A stretch of DNA of 64,000 bases from assembly GCA_019448385.1 (NCBI GenBank), contig JAGTXO010000033.1:201001-265000 (forward strand). The letters run 5' to 3'. Made by a program: the position numbers and the translations under genes. The notes below the pieces were generated by a model that saw only the letters and a list, made by a program, of their open reading frames with translations, was not told where the DNA came from and made no database searches. Source of the DNA: Diacronema lutheri (Eukaryota; Haptophyta; Pavlovophyceae; Pavlovales; Pavlovaceae). Each line of letters starts with the position of its first letter. Within the stretch, counting starts at the first letter, position 1. Positions 40,363-48,994 of this stretch are shown here, piece by piece.

Positions 40363-41112
40363 CGCACGGCCGAGCCGCGCAGCGGTCGACGCTTTGCGGG
40401 CTCTGCCCAGGTCGCGCGCGGCTGGCGACGCGTGCCGCGCGCGGCACGACCGTGCACGCCGCCACCCGTGGCCGAGCGCGCCGCACCAGCCGGCCCGCTC
40501 CAACCGCCGTGCGGATCACGGACGCTCGCTACGGCTCGTCGGCGCGCGTCACCTGCGCCGGCGGCCACGGCGCCGTCTGCTCCGGCCTCGTCGCGAGCAG
40601 CCCGACCGCTGCTCGCCGCCCGCACGCCGCCGCAGCAACGCTGCGCGTCGTGCTCCCCCGCTCGCCAAACGCGAAGAGCTCCCTCACAAGGACGTCCTTC
40701 CGAACGGCCCGCGCTGCACTCGGGGCGCGATCGTGCCCCTGATCGGATTTGGCTTGACCATCTATACTTGATCATTTCTCATGGTGTCACCTTTTCGCTC
40801 GCTCTCTTGCCGACTGCCAGGGAGCCACGCGATGCGGGAAGGGGGCTGGAACGGGCGACACCTTGATGTTGCTTGCGAACGGCGCGCAGAGCGAGCGGTC
40901 GGCTGCGGCGCTCAGAGCAACCGGCCGCTCTGCGCTCGCGACGGAGGGTCACACTTTTGCCTTGACCTTGGGCTCGGGCGCGCCAGAGCGCCTCGCCACG
41001 CTCCGCAAGCAGCTGGAACGCGGCATGGCAGGTGGCGAGAAAGCACGCGCGGCGAGGAGCGCTGGAGGGCGCGGGGTCGACCGCAGGCCACTGTGGAGGA
41101 AGAAAAGCCCAA
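40363..41112. other. Intergenic region 3' of the Fanzor gene
   Basis: About 750 bp without a supportable gene. The first 350 bp remain GC-rich and coding-like in one frame, which overlaps the Fanzor stop and lacks an own start; the rest, from about 40735, includes lower-GC patches (40735-40800). A guide RNA (omega RNA) for the Fanzor could lie here, since family members often encode it at or beyond the 3' end, but I see no repeat or structure that proves it. Confidence 0.4.
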
Positions 41113-41166
41113 TGGTTGTTAAGGGATTCGAACCCTTGCCCAGATGTCTGGAAGCGCGCCTAAAGC
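41113..41166 (-). pseudogene. Truncated tRNA-Leu 3' half
   Basis: This part of the left 88-bp copy carries the discriminator, acceptor 3' strand, T-arm, variable arm and half the anticodon arm of tRNA-Leu, but no 5' half. It cannot fold as a tRNA and is a duplication relic. Confidence 0.85.
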
Positions 41167-41190
41167 GACCGCAGGCCACTGTGGAGGAAG

Positions 41191-41194
41191 AAAA
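41191..41194 (-). terminator. RNA polymerase III terminator (TTTT)
   Basis: A run of four T on the minus strand begins seven bases after the tRNA-Leu 3' end, as expected for a Pol III terminator. Confidence 0.65.
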
Positions 41195-41200
41195 GCCCAA

Positions 41201-41284
41201 TGGTTGTTAAGGGATTCGAACCCTTGCCCAGATGTCTGGAAGCGCGCCTAAAGCGCTCTGTTTCGACCGCTCACACAAACAACC
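41201..41284 (-). tRNA. tRNA-Leu (anticodon UAG)
   Basis: The minus strand folds into a complete 84-nt type II tRNA: acceptor GGTTGTT pairs perfectly with AACAACC plus discriminator A; a 3-bp D-stem (TGT/ACA) with loop GAGCGGTCGAA; anticodon stem AGCGC/GCGCT with loop TTTAGGC, giving anticodon TAG; a long variable arm with stem CCAGA/TCTGG; T-stem AAGGG/CCCTT with loop TTCGAAT. The D-stem length and long variable arm fit leucine. No intron, no encoded CCA (only the usual A follows). It reads CUA codons, which must be rare in this GC-rich coding sequence. Confidence 0.95.
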
Positions 41285-41623
41285 ACCAAAGGTGAGTGAT
41301 TTCTGTGTACTTGAACGCCTTTTGTGAGAGGCAGACATGACCACAGCTCCGCAGCAAGCATCGCGACGACCTGGCGCGCAGCGTCGGTCGCCGGCGTGTT
41401 TGTGCGCCGCCTTCACCGCGAGCAGCGTGCTATCGCATCCGGCGCGAGCAGCGCGCCGTTGCCGCCGCACATCGCCGCGTCAAAACCGAGCAGCTCGACC
41501 GTGGTCGAGATGGCGCGCGCGTCACGGTGCGCGAGCGCGAGCGCGGCCGCGAGCGCGACGGCCGCGTCGACAGCCGTGAGCGCCCCCGCGGGCAGTCGAA
41601 ACTCTATACCGGGCTCAAGGCCG
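41285..41623. other. Gap between tRNA-Leu and the helical-repeat gene, with a gene fragment
   Basis: About 340 bp. The left third is lower in GC; the right part holds the diverged duplicate fragment described separately. Nothing else seen. Confidence 0.4.
41413..41580 (-). pseudogene. Diverged partial duplicate of the neighbouring helical-repeat gene
   Basis: On the minus strand this stretch reads AVDAAVALAAALALAHRDAR then TTVELLGFDAAMCGGNGALL, which clearly matches GIDASAALAAALAHRDARV and TAVELLGLIAAAGGGGGALL encoded at about 42795-42945. Only one or two helical repeats are copied and there is no start, so it is a fragment, or an alternative last exon. Confidence 0.65.
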
Positions 41624-43072
41624 TCAGCTGCACCCGTCCATTCCGTACAGCGGGTGCGCATCGGCGCCGAAGAAGCGCTCGAGCGGCAGCGGCTGGCACT
41701 CGCGCGGAGCGCACCCGCCGTAACGCACGGCGTGCGCCCCGTTGCGGCCTCCACCGCCACGCGAGAGCGCGCAGCGCGGCGCACGTTGCCCGCCGCCGCC
41801 GCCACCGCCAACGCCGCCATCCGCGCCGGCCGCCGTCGCGTGGATCGCCACGCACAGCGCGCGCGCCGCCGCGCGGACGCGCGGACGCTCGTCTTTGGCG
41901 AGCGAGGCGCACGTGGCACGCACGGCCAGCGCCTCGCGCGCGCGCGCTCGCGCGAGGGCCGGCGCAGCGGCGTGCAGACGGCGGAGGGCGTGCATGATTG
42001 CAAGCAGGACGCGGCTCTCGCCGTCAACGCTGCCGCCGCCGCCACCGCCGCCGTCATGACCAACAGCTCTACGCAGCATCGCGGCGAGCGCGCCGTGCAC
42101 CGGGCCGGCGAGCGGCGCGCAGCAGCGGAGCGCGAGCGTGTCGGTCAGCGCGCCGAGCGCGGCGGCGGCGTGCTCCGCGTCGGCGGGCGGCGGCGCGCGC
42201 GCGCCGAGCCGCACGCGCGCCGCCGTGCACGCGGCCGCACACGCGACCGCACAGCCGCAGTGCCCCTGTGCGCGCGCGCCGGCGAGCGCGCCGAGCGCGC
42301 GCGCGCGGCCAAGGCCGGCAAGCGCATCGAGCGCGCACTCCGCGCCGGCGCCGTTGCCGGAGCGAAGGGCCGTCCACAGCGCGGCGGGGAGCGCAGCGAC
42401 GCGCAGCGCGCCGAGCGCGCGCGCAGCGCGCTGCGTGCGTGCCGCCGCGGCCGCCGCCGCCGCGCGCTCGCCGAGCGCGAGCGCGAGGCCGGCGAGCGCC
42501 GGCGCGGCGTCGTCAAAGCGCCGTGCGGCGCGCACGGCATGGCGTAGCGCGGTGCGCGACGGGCCGGGCTCAGCGGCGAGCAGCGCGGCGAGCGCGCCCA
42601 GCGCGGCGCGGCCTGCGCGCCCGCGCGCCGCGCCTGCCGCGAGCAGCGCGTCGGCGCGCACGGGCGCGAGCAGTGCGGCCGCCGCCTCGCCTCCGCGCAC
42701 GGCGCACACGGCACGCAGCGCGCGTGCTGCCGCGTGCGCGACGGCTAGCGCGGGCGAAGCGGGCGCGAGGCGCGCGGCGAGCGCGACGCGCACCGGTGCG
42801 CCCGGCGCGAGCAGCGCGCCGCCGCCGCCGCCCGCCGCCGCGATGAGCCCGAGCAGCTCGACGGCGGTTGCAGCAACGCGCGCGTCGCGGTGCGCAAGCG
42901 CAGCCGCGAGCGCGGCGGATGCATCGATGCCCGTGGCCGCGCCGTCGAGCAGCGCGGGCGCGGCCGCGAGCGCCGCGCGCGCCCATGCGAGGAACGCCGC
43001 GCACGCCAGCTCGCTCGCCGGACCGCGTGACGCGCCGAGCAGCGCGATGTTTTCCGACATGCAGCGCTGCAT
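41624..43072 (-). CDS. Ala-rich armadillo/HEAT-like helical-repeat protein
   Basis: A single-exon frame of about 482 residues (ATG at 43072 or 43060). Almost all of it is amphipathic helices of about 40-residue period, e.g. AALAAALAHRDARVAATAVE and ALGALAALLAAEPGPSRTAL, which suggests ARM or HEAT repeats. There is no catalytic motif. The C-terminal 90 residues become Gly-rich and then end PLERFFGADAHPLYGMDGCS. Such alpha-solenoids are protein scaffolds; no specific family is recognisable, partly because composition bias hides similarity. It is divergent from the channel gene. Confidence 0.6.
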   Translation of the reverse strand: MQRCMSENIALLGASRGPASELACAAFLAWARAALAAAPALLDGAATGIDASAALAAALAHRDARVAATAVELLGLIAAAGGGGGALLAPGAPVRVALAARLAPASPALAVAHAAARALRAVCAVRGGEAAAALLAPVRADALLAAGAARGRAGRAALGALAALLAAEPGPSRTALRHAVRAARRFDDAAPALAGLALALGERAAAAAAAARTQRAARALGALRVAALPAALWTALRSGNGAGAECALDALAGLGRARALGALAGARAQGHCGCAVACAAACTAARVRLGARAPPPADAEHAAAALGALTDTLALRCCAPLAGPVHGALAAMLRRAVGHDGGGGGGGSVDGESRVLLAIMHALRRLHAAAPALARARAREALAVRATCASLAKDERPRVRAAARALCVAIHATAAGADGGVGGGGGGGQRAPRCALSRGGGGRNGAHAVRYGGCAPRECQPLPLERFFGADAHPLYGMDGCS

Positions 43073-43308
43073 CACGGATGAACTTCCGATCGGCACCGTG
43101 TGTCGCCGCCCAGCGCGAGGAGTGCGCCCCGCGCTGCGTTGATCGGACGAGTAGATGTAGCACGCCGATGATCGGCTTGTGAATAGTTGGGGCGAATCAA
43201 TAGATTGTATGAATACTCAATACTGTCCCGTAAATTTGTATTTCGTGCTAGGCAGTAGGCCTCGGCCGCAAGTTTAAGACTGGGCCTTGGCCCTCTCAAC
43301 GTTTTTCC
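43073..43308. promoter_or_regulatory. Divergent promoter region with AT-rich island
   Basis: Of the 236 bp between the two start codons, about 43175-43262 is distinctly AT-rich (for example GATTGTATGAATACTCAATA and GTAAATTTGTATTTCG). It is the clearest low-GC island in the window and a good candidate core promoter. Confidence 0.45.
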
Positions 43309-46300
43309 ATGGTGGTGGGGGGCGGTGGCCCGGAGCGCGAGCCGCCGCCGGACACTGCGGTGGCGCGGCCGGCGGCGAGCGGCACGGCCGACGTCGAGGC
43401 GTTCCATCCCGCCCCCTTCGGCAGCCGCCGTGGCTCGGCGTTCTCGCCGGCGGACGCCGGGCCGCCTGCGGCGCTCGACGAGGGGGACGCGGGCGCGGAC
43501 GGCAGCGCGGCCTCGGCGCCGCGCAAGTTGCCAAGCCGGCTAGGCGGGGTCGAGGTGCTTCGCGCCGACCGCCATTCCCGATCCTCGGTTGAACCGAGCC
43601 CGCGCCGCATCGTGATCGACCAGGCCGAGGAGATCCCGACGCGCTATAAGAAGACGCGCCGCGCCTACGCGGGCCAAAAGCGCTCGCTCACACATCGCAT
43701 ACGGCAGCTGCGCGACGAGGAGCACGAGCTCAAGTGCGCGCCGCCCATGCCGCCACCGCCGCGCTCGAGTGCATTCGCGCACTCACGCGCCGCGCGCCGC
43801 GCGCGTCGCGCTGCGCCGCGCCGCGCGACGCGCTCCGCCGCGCAGGATGTACGAGATGCTCGTCTCGCGCAGCCTGCAAGACCTGGGCGTGGAGCGGTCA
43901 GAGTTCGACTCCAAGGTGCAGGAGCGTACTGGTCCCGAGGTGCGCGAACTTCACCGCCAGATGACGTGCCATGGCGGCCACTGGACTGCCGACGAGCGTT
44001 TCAAACTCGCGTCGTCCTTCGCGAAGCTCGCGGTCTGGCGGATCGACCCGGGCTCGATCGAGTGGGCGCGGACGCGCGCGCGATCCCTCTTCGTCGTCGC
44101 GCACGACCCGCGCTGGCGCTGGGGCGTGCGCGCGTGCCTCGCCATTTACCTCGCCCTCATCTGGGTCGAGCAGGGCCGCACGTCTGTGCCGCCGGCCGCG
44201 CTCGAGCTCGGCGGCAAGCCGTGGGCGTGGTGGATGCAGCTGCTCGAGGGCGTGGCGGCGTGCGGGCTGCTCGCGGACCTCGCCGTCAGCTTTGGCTACC
44301 AGCGCGTCGAGACGCTCCTCGAGTCGGTGCGACCCGCGCGTCCCGCGCGACCCGCGCGACCCCCGCGCGCCGCCGCTGAACCGCCCCCCCCCCCCCCCGC
44401 CGCTCTCTCCCCTCGCGCCCGCGCGCGCACCAGCGGCAAAACTACCTGCGCGCCTTCATCGCGCTCTCGTGCTTCGTCGACTACCTCCTCGCGCTCGGCA
44501 CGTACCACGCCACCGGCGGTCGCATCGCCTACGTGCGCTGGTCGCGTCCGTTACGCCTGCTCTACCTGCCCTTCGCGGACAAGGCTTCGTTCAACTCGGT
44601 GCTGTCAATTTTGGACACGCTGCCCACGCTGGGCGACCTGCTGCTGCTCGGGCTCGTCGTCACGTTCATCTGGGCCGTCATCGGCGTCTCGGCGCTTGCG
44701 AACGCCGACCTGCGCGCGTCACACGCCGGCGACGACTCGAACGCGTTCGACTCATTCGACGTCGCGTTCGTCGCGCTCGCGACGCTGCTCACGGGCGAGA
44801 ACTTCCCCAACGTGATGTGGCCCGCGCTCAACTATGAGCCGGCGACGGCCGCCTTCTTCTTCAGCTTTGTGCTCGTCGGCACGATCATGATCATGCCCGC
44901 GACCGTCGCGATCGTCTTCGAGTACTACAAGCGCTTCCACGGCCTCAAGGTGCTCGAGGAGAAGATGATTGAGCGACGCTGCCTGCTCATGGCCTTTGCG
45001 CTCGTCGACGAGGACAACTCGGGATCGATCAGCTTCCACGAGTACGCCAAGCTCTCGTCGGCCGTCCACCCCGACTCGTCGGCCGCTGAGCGCTCGCTGC
45101 TGTACAAGCTTCTCGACTCGGACGGCTCGGCGTCCGTCTCAGCCGCCGAGTTCGTGCGGCTGTCGGACGTGCTGCTGCTCGGCGTCAAGGCCGACTCGCA
45201 CGAGTTGACGCGGCGTTGGCCCTTCCTCAAGCGGCGCGTGCCGCGCATCCGCGCGCTGATCGAGAACCCGTGGTTCGAGCGGTCTGTGCTCCTATGCATC
45301 GTGCTCTACGTGACGCTCCTCGCGCTGCAGGCGCACCCAGGCACGCACGCGCGCGCGCTCGCGAGCAACTCGGCCGAGGCGCTCGTCGACGCGCTCTTCG
45401 TCGTGCTCTTTGCGCTCGAGGTGGCGCTCAAGATGGCGGGCCTTTCCATCGCCGGCTACTTCTCCGATACGTGGAACCGCATCGACTTTTGCGTGATCGT
45501 CGCGTCGGTGATGATGGTGCTCATCCGCTCGGCGATCTCGTCGCTCTTCGCCGCGGGCGTGCTCGTCCTCGCGCCCGCGCGCGCGGTGCGGCTGCTGCGC
45601 ATCCTGCGTACGATTCGCACGATCTCCATCTTCTCGCACTCGCACAAGCTGCGCACGCTCACGCGCCTCTTCGTGCAGATGCGCCCGGTGATCGTCACGA
45701 TCCTCGGTACGATCCTGATGATCCTTTACGCGTACCTCGTGATTGGGATCGAGGCCTTCAAGGGCAAGGCGGTCTACTCAGCGGAGGAGCGGCAGGCGTG
45801 CGGCGCCTACTGCCCGAGCTTTGATAGCCCGCTCCTCGCGACGATCACGCTCGCGCAGCTCGTGCTCGCGTCCAACTGGCCCGAGCTCACCTACGCGCTG
45901 CGCGGCGATGGCGGCGTCTTCCTCACGTGGCTCTACCTCGTCTCGTTCGTGCTCCTCACGAACGCGATCATGCTGCCGCTCCTCTCCGCCCTCATCCTCG
46001 AGATCTACTCGATGGAGACGGACAAGATGGTCGCGCGCAGCTCAAGCGAAAACCAGCTCGCGACGCTCTTCCCGCAGGACGCGCTCTGGCGGCAGCAGGG
46101 CGGCGTCGGCGCCGACAAGTACGTCGTCGTCCTGTCGAACGGTGTGCGCACCATGTTTGAGCGGTATGACACGGATGCGTCCGGCTCGATCTCGGCGCTC
46201 GAGCTGGGCAAGCTGCTCGCCGACCTGGGTGAGCGCCTCTCGACGGCGGAGCTCAAGGAGGTGCTCGGCACGCTCGACGTCGACGCGAACGGGCACGTCT

Positions 46301-46861
46301 CGTTTGGCGAGTTTCTGGCCTGGTGGCAGCGGTACGGCCTTGAGAAGTGCTTTCGGCGGTTCGATGTGGATGATTCGGGCACGATTGACGCGACCGAGCT
46401 CGGCGCGCTGATGGCGGAGGTGTCGTCGGGCGTCGCGCTCTCGGCGGAGGAGCTCGATCTGGCCGTCGCCGAGCTCGACAAGGACGGGTCGGGCGCGATC
46501 GGCTTTGATGAGTACGCCTCGTGGTTTGGCGACTTTGACGTGCGCAAGGTCTTCTCATCCTTCGACAAGGACAACTCGGGCCTCATCTCGCGGCCCGAGC
46601 TCGAGCAGATTCTCGCGCACATGGGCTTCGAGCTTAGCCAGGCCGAGCTCAAGGCCGCGCTGCAGCGCCTCGACTCGGACGAGGATGGCGGCATCAGCTT
46701 TGACGAATTCCTGCCCTGGTGGAAGGCGAGCGCCCTTCGGGCGGGCGGGCGGGCGGGCGGGCGGGCCGGGCGCGCACGCGCGTGGGTGGGACTGCGTCGA
46801 ACGGGAAGGCGAGAACGAAGCCGCCGCTGCCGCAGCCGCCGCTGCCGCCGCCGCTGAGCGT

Positions 46862-46910
<49 letters not shown>

Positions 46911-47834
46911 GCGCCACAGGAGCTGCAACGCAGCAAGGAGGAGAAGACGTTCATGGTCGAGCACGACCGCGGCCGTCGGTGGGAGGAGAACCTCTTCTTG
47001 CGCAAGCGCGATGACAACGGCCTCGCAACGATGCTGCAGGAGAGCGGCACAGAGGGCGAGCGCGGCGGCGCGCGTGACGACTCGTCCTTCGTGCGCGGCG
47101 CGCTGCTCCGGCGGATCGCGGCGGACGCGGACGCGGGCGTCGAGCTGACCGCCGACTACTTGCTCGCGCGCTACTCCACCTTCGACGCGTCCGCCGCGCG
47201 CGCCTTCGCGCGGCCGCAGTCGATCGAGCGGCCGGTCGGCCGAGCGTCAGACGAGCGGGCGTCAGAGGCCCTGGGCGGTGCGCCCGCCGGCGGCGGCGGC
47301 GGGCTCGGCGGCGGCGGCGGGTTCGGCGGCAGCGGCGCGTGCGGCAGCGGCGGCGCAGGCGCAGGCGCGTCAGGCGCGTGCTTCGTGCCCAAACGCGAGC
47401 CCTCGCACAACTCAGCAAACTCGCTTCTCGCTGCGGGCGCGTGCGCGCGCCGGACGAGCGCCGGCGCGTCCGGTGCGTCCGGTGCGACGTCGCCGGCGGC
47501 GGCGGCGGCGGCGGCGGTGGGCGAGTCGCCCGAGCGCTCAAAGTTCGACTCGTTCCCGACGATCCTCACGCGCTTCGCCCAACACTCGCCGCGCAGGCGT
47601 AGCGGGCGCGCCTCGTCCTCGTCGTCCGCGCGGCACAGCGGCGGCGAGGCGGGCGCCGAGCGCAAGGGGTCGGGCGACCGCGCGATGCTGCCCGGCGCCG
47701 GCTCGCGCAGGCCGAGCGCCGGGCTGTTTGGCGGCGGCGGCGACGCGGCTGGCGGCGCGGGTGGCTCGCGCGCGCGCGTGTCGCCCGCGTCACCCGACCC
47801 GCCGCACGCCGTGGCGGCGGCTGGCGAAGCGTAG
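43309..47834 (+). CDS. TPC: Two-pore-type voltage-gated cation channel with eight EF-hands
   Basis: Four exons (43309-43733, 43846-44326, 44434-46725, 46920-47834) give about 1370 residues. Two six-helix channel domains are visible. Domain I has pore LATLLTGENFPNVM near residue 420; domain II has an Arg-rich S4, RAVRLLRILRTIRTI, and pore LAQLVLASNWPEL near 778. Between them lie two EF-hands (DEDNSGSISFHEY, DSDGSASVSAAEF), exactly as in plant TPC1. After domain II come six more EF-hands, from DTDASGSISALEL to DSDEDGGISFDEF (about 880-1060). The third intron (46726-46919) appears to be GC-AG (AAG/GCGAGC). The N- and C-terminal tails are disordered. Family members are vacuolar/endolysosomal cation channels gated by voltage, Ca2+ or lipids; dense EF-hands imply strong Ca2+ control. 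Confidence 0.87.
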
Positions 47835-48076
47835 TGTATTTATTCTGGAAGGGGAGGAGGGGTGGTGTGAGCGCCGCATTCGCCGCGCGAGGCGGAGGCG
47901 CACGCAGGCACTCCCATCCGCAGAGACGAAACAGCGGCCCTTTTTGCGACCCACGGTCGCTGCTGTCGCTCATGGGCTGCTTGGCGAGTAGTAAATGGCG
48001 ACGATAAGCCAACGTCATAGACAACTCGAAAATTCCCCTCTTTTCTTCCTACTCGCAATAGTCGTGCCCGACACTC
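47835..48076. other. Intergenic gap
   Basis: 242 bp between two genes on the same strand. The right end (48000-48060) is lower in GC and probably the promoter of the next gene. No other feature seen. Confidence 0.4.
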
Positions 48077-48928
48077 ATGTTCGTCGCCACCCACGCGCTC
48101 ACATCGCCTTGCTCCCGCGATCCGCGCTGCGTCAAGGAGGGCCGCCACCGCGGACGATGCCGCATCCAGTCGAAGCCGATCGAGCTCGGCCTGACTGATT
48201 TGGGCAGCCGAATCGACGAGCTAGAGGCCGAGCTCGCGCGAGCGCAGGCGCGGTGCGAGCGGCTCGAGCGCGAGCGCGCCGCGGCCAGCCAGACGCTCGC
48301 GCAGGCGGTGTTGGTGGTCCGTGGCTTTGTGAAGGAGCGCCTACAAACGCCAAGGTCCACCGAGTTTACCGCGAACGAGTGCCGCGCCGAGCTGCGCAGG
48401 ATTGTACTCAACGTGCTGCTCGACGCCAAGAAGGAGGCCGTCGAGAGTACCTCGGTGAACGAGGGCGATGAACTGTCGCTAGAGCTCGTCGAAGCGCATT
48501 GCCGCAACCCCATAGCCGAGTACGAGGAGCGCGCGGAGACAATCGCGGCGCAGCTGCTCTCGCACGTCGCGTCACCCGCGCGCCCGGCGATCGTCGGCGC
48601 GCCGAGGCACGGAAACTCGTACGACACCATGCACACGCGACCGAGCTTCAGCCCCCCACAGGGCGCGCCAGGCTATTCACCTTGCGGCACGTACGCGGGG
48701 GGTGGCGTCGTTGCTGTCGTTGGCCCGCCGCGCGCCTGGCCGTCGGCGCAGCACTTCTACCACCCGCCGGCGGCGATGTGGATGGTGCAGCAGCAGCTGC
48801 CGCACCACCCGCCGCCGCACGTGGCGCTACATCCAGCGTTGCTCCCGCTGACGCCGCACGCGCAGCCCGCGCCGTGGGTGCCGCACGAGCACGGCCGGGC
48901 GTACGACGCGCACCCCGGCCACGTCTAG
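48077..48928 (+). CDS. Unrecognised protein with Cys/His motif and coiled coil
   Basis: A single-exon frame of 283 residues. Residues 12-28 read CSRDPRCVKEGRHRGRCR, a C-x5-C-x8-C spacing with one His that could bind zinc. A coiled coil follows (about 42-72, IDELEAELARAQARCERLER), then a mixed helical part to about 170. The C-terminal 110 residues are Pro/His/Tyr-rich (PPAAMWMVQQQLPHHPPPH) and look disordered. The N-terminal Cys motif plus Pro/His-rich tail suggests a nuclear regulatory protein, but I do not recognise the family and give no function. Confidence 0.6.
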   Translation: MFVATHALTSPCSRDPRCVKEGRHRGRCRIQSKPIELGLTDLGSRIDELEAELARAQARCERLERERAAASQTLAQAVLVVRGFVKERLQTPRSTEFTANECRAELRRIVLNVLLDAKKEAVESTSVNEGDELSLELVEAHCRNPIAEYEERAETIAAQLLSHVASPARPAIVGAPRHGNSYDTMHTRPSFSPPQGAPGYSPCGTYAGGGVVAVVGPPRAWPSAQHFYHPPAAMWMVQQQLPHHPPPHVALHPALLPLTPHAQPAPWVPHEHGRAYDAHPGHV

Positions 48929-48994
48929 GCACTAGAGGGGGGGGGGGGGGGGGGGAAGGGGGGGGGAAGGGAGATCTAAAATCTTGCTGACTCT
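48929..48994. repeat. G run in a 66-bp convergent gap
   Basis: Two runs of G (about 48937-48954 and 48959-48966) fill much of the gap between the stops of two convergent genes. A G-quadruplex between convergent genes could help stop transcription, but that is conjecture. Confidence 0.8.

Larger units (their letters stand above)
41079..41254. repeat. 88-bp tandem duplication containing the 3' half of a tRNA gene
   Basis: Two direct copies with period 88 bp, each running from CGACCGCAGGCCACTGTGG through the 3' half of tRNA-Leu to CTAAAGCG. The left copy ends there and passes straight into the second, so only the right copy has the full tRNA. Confidence 0.9.

Noticed and set aside
40359-40742. 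Plus-strand frame containing ITDARYGSSARVTCAGG just after the Fanzor stop
   Set aside because: It overlaps the Fanzor stop, lacks an ATG with convincing context and shows no clear family; possibly decayed coding sequence, but not supportable.
35977-41112. Larger autonomous transposon around the Fanzor with terminal inverted repeats or a second transposase
   Set aside because: I searched both flanks by eye and found no matching inverted ends, target duplication, serine or tyrosine recombinase, or reverse transcriptase.
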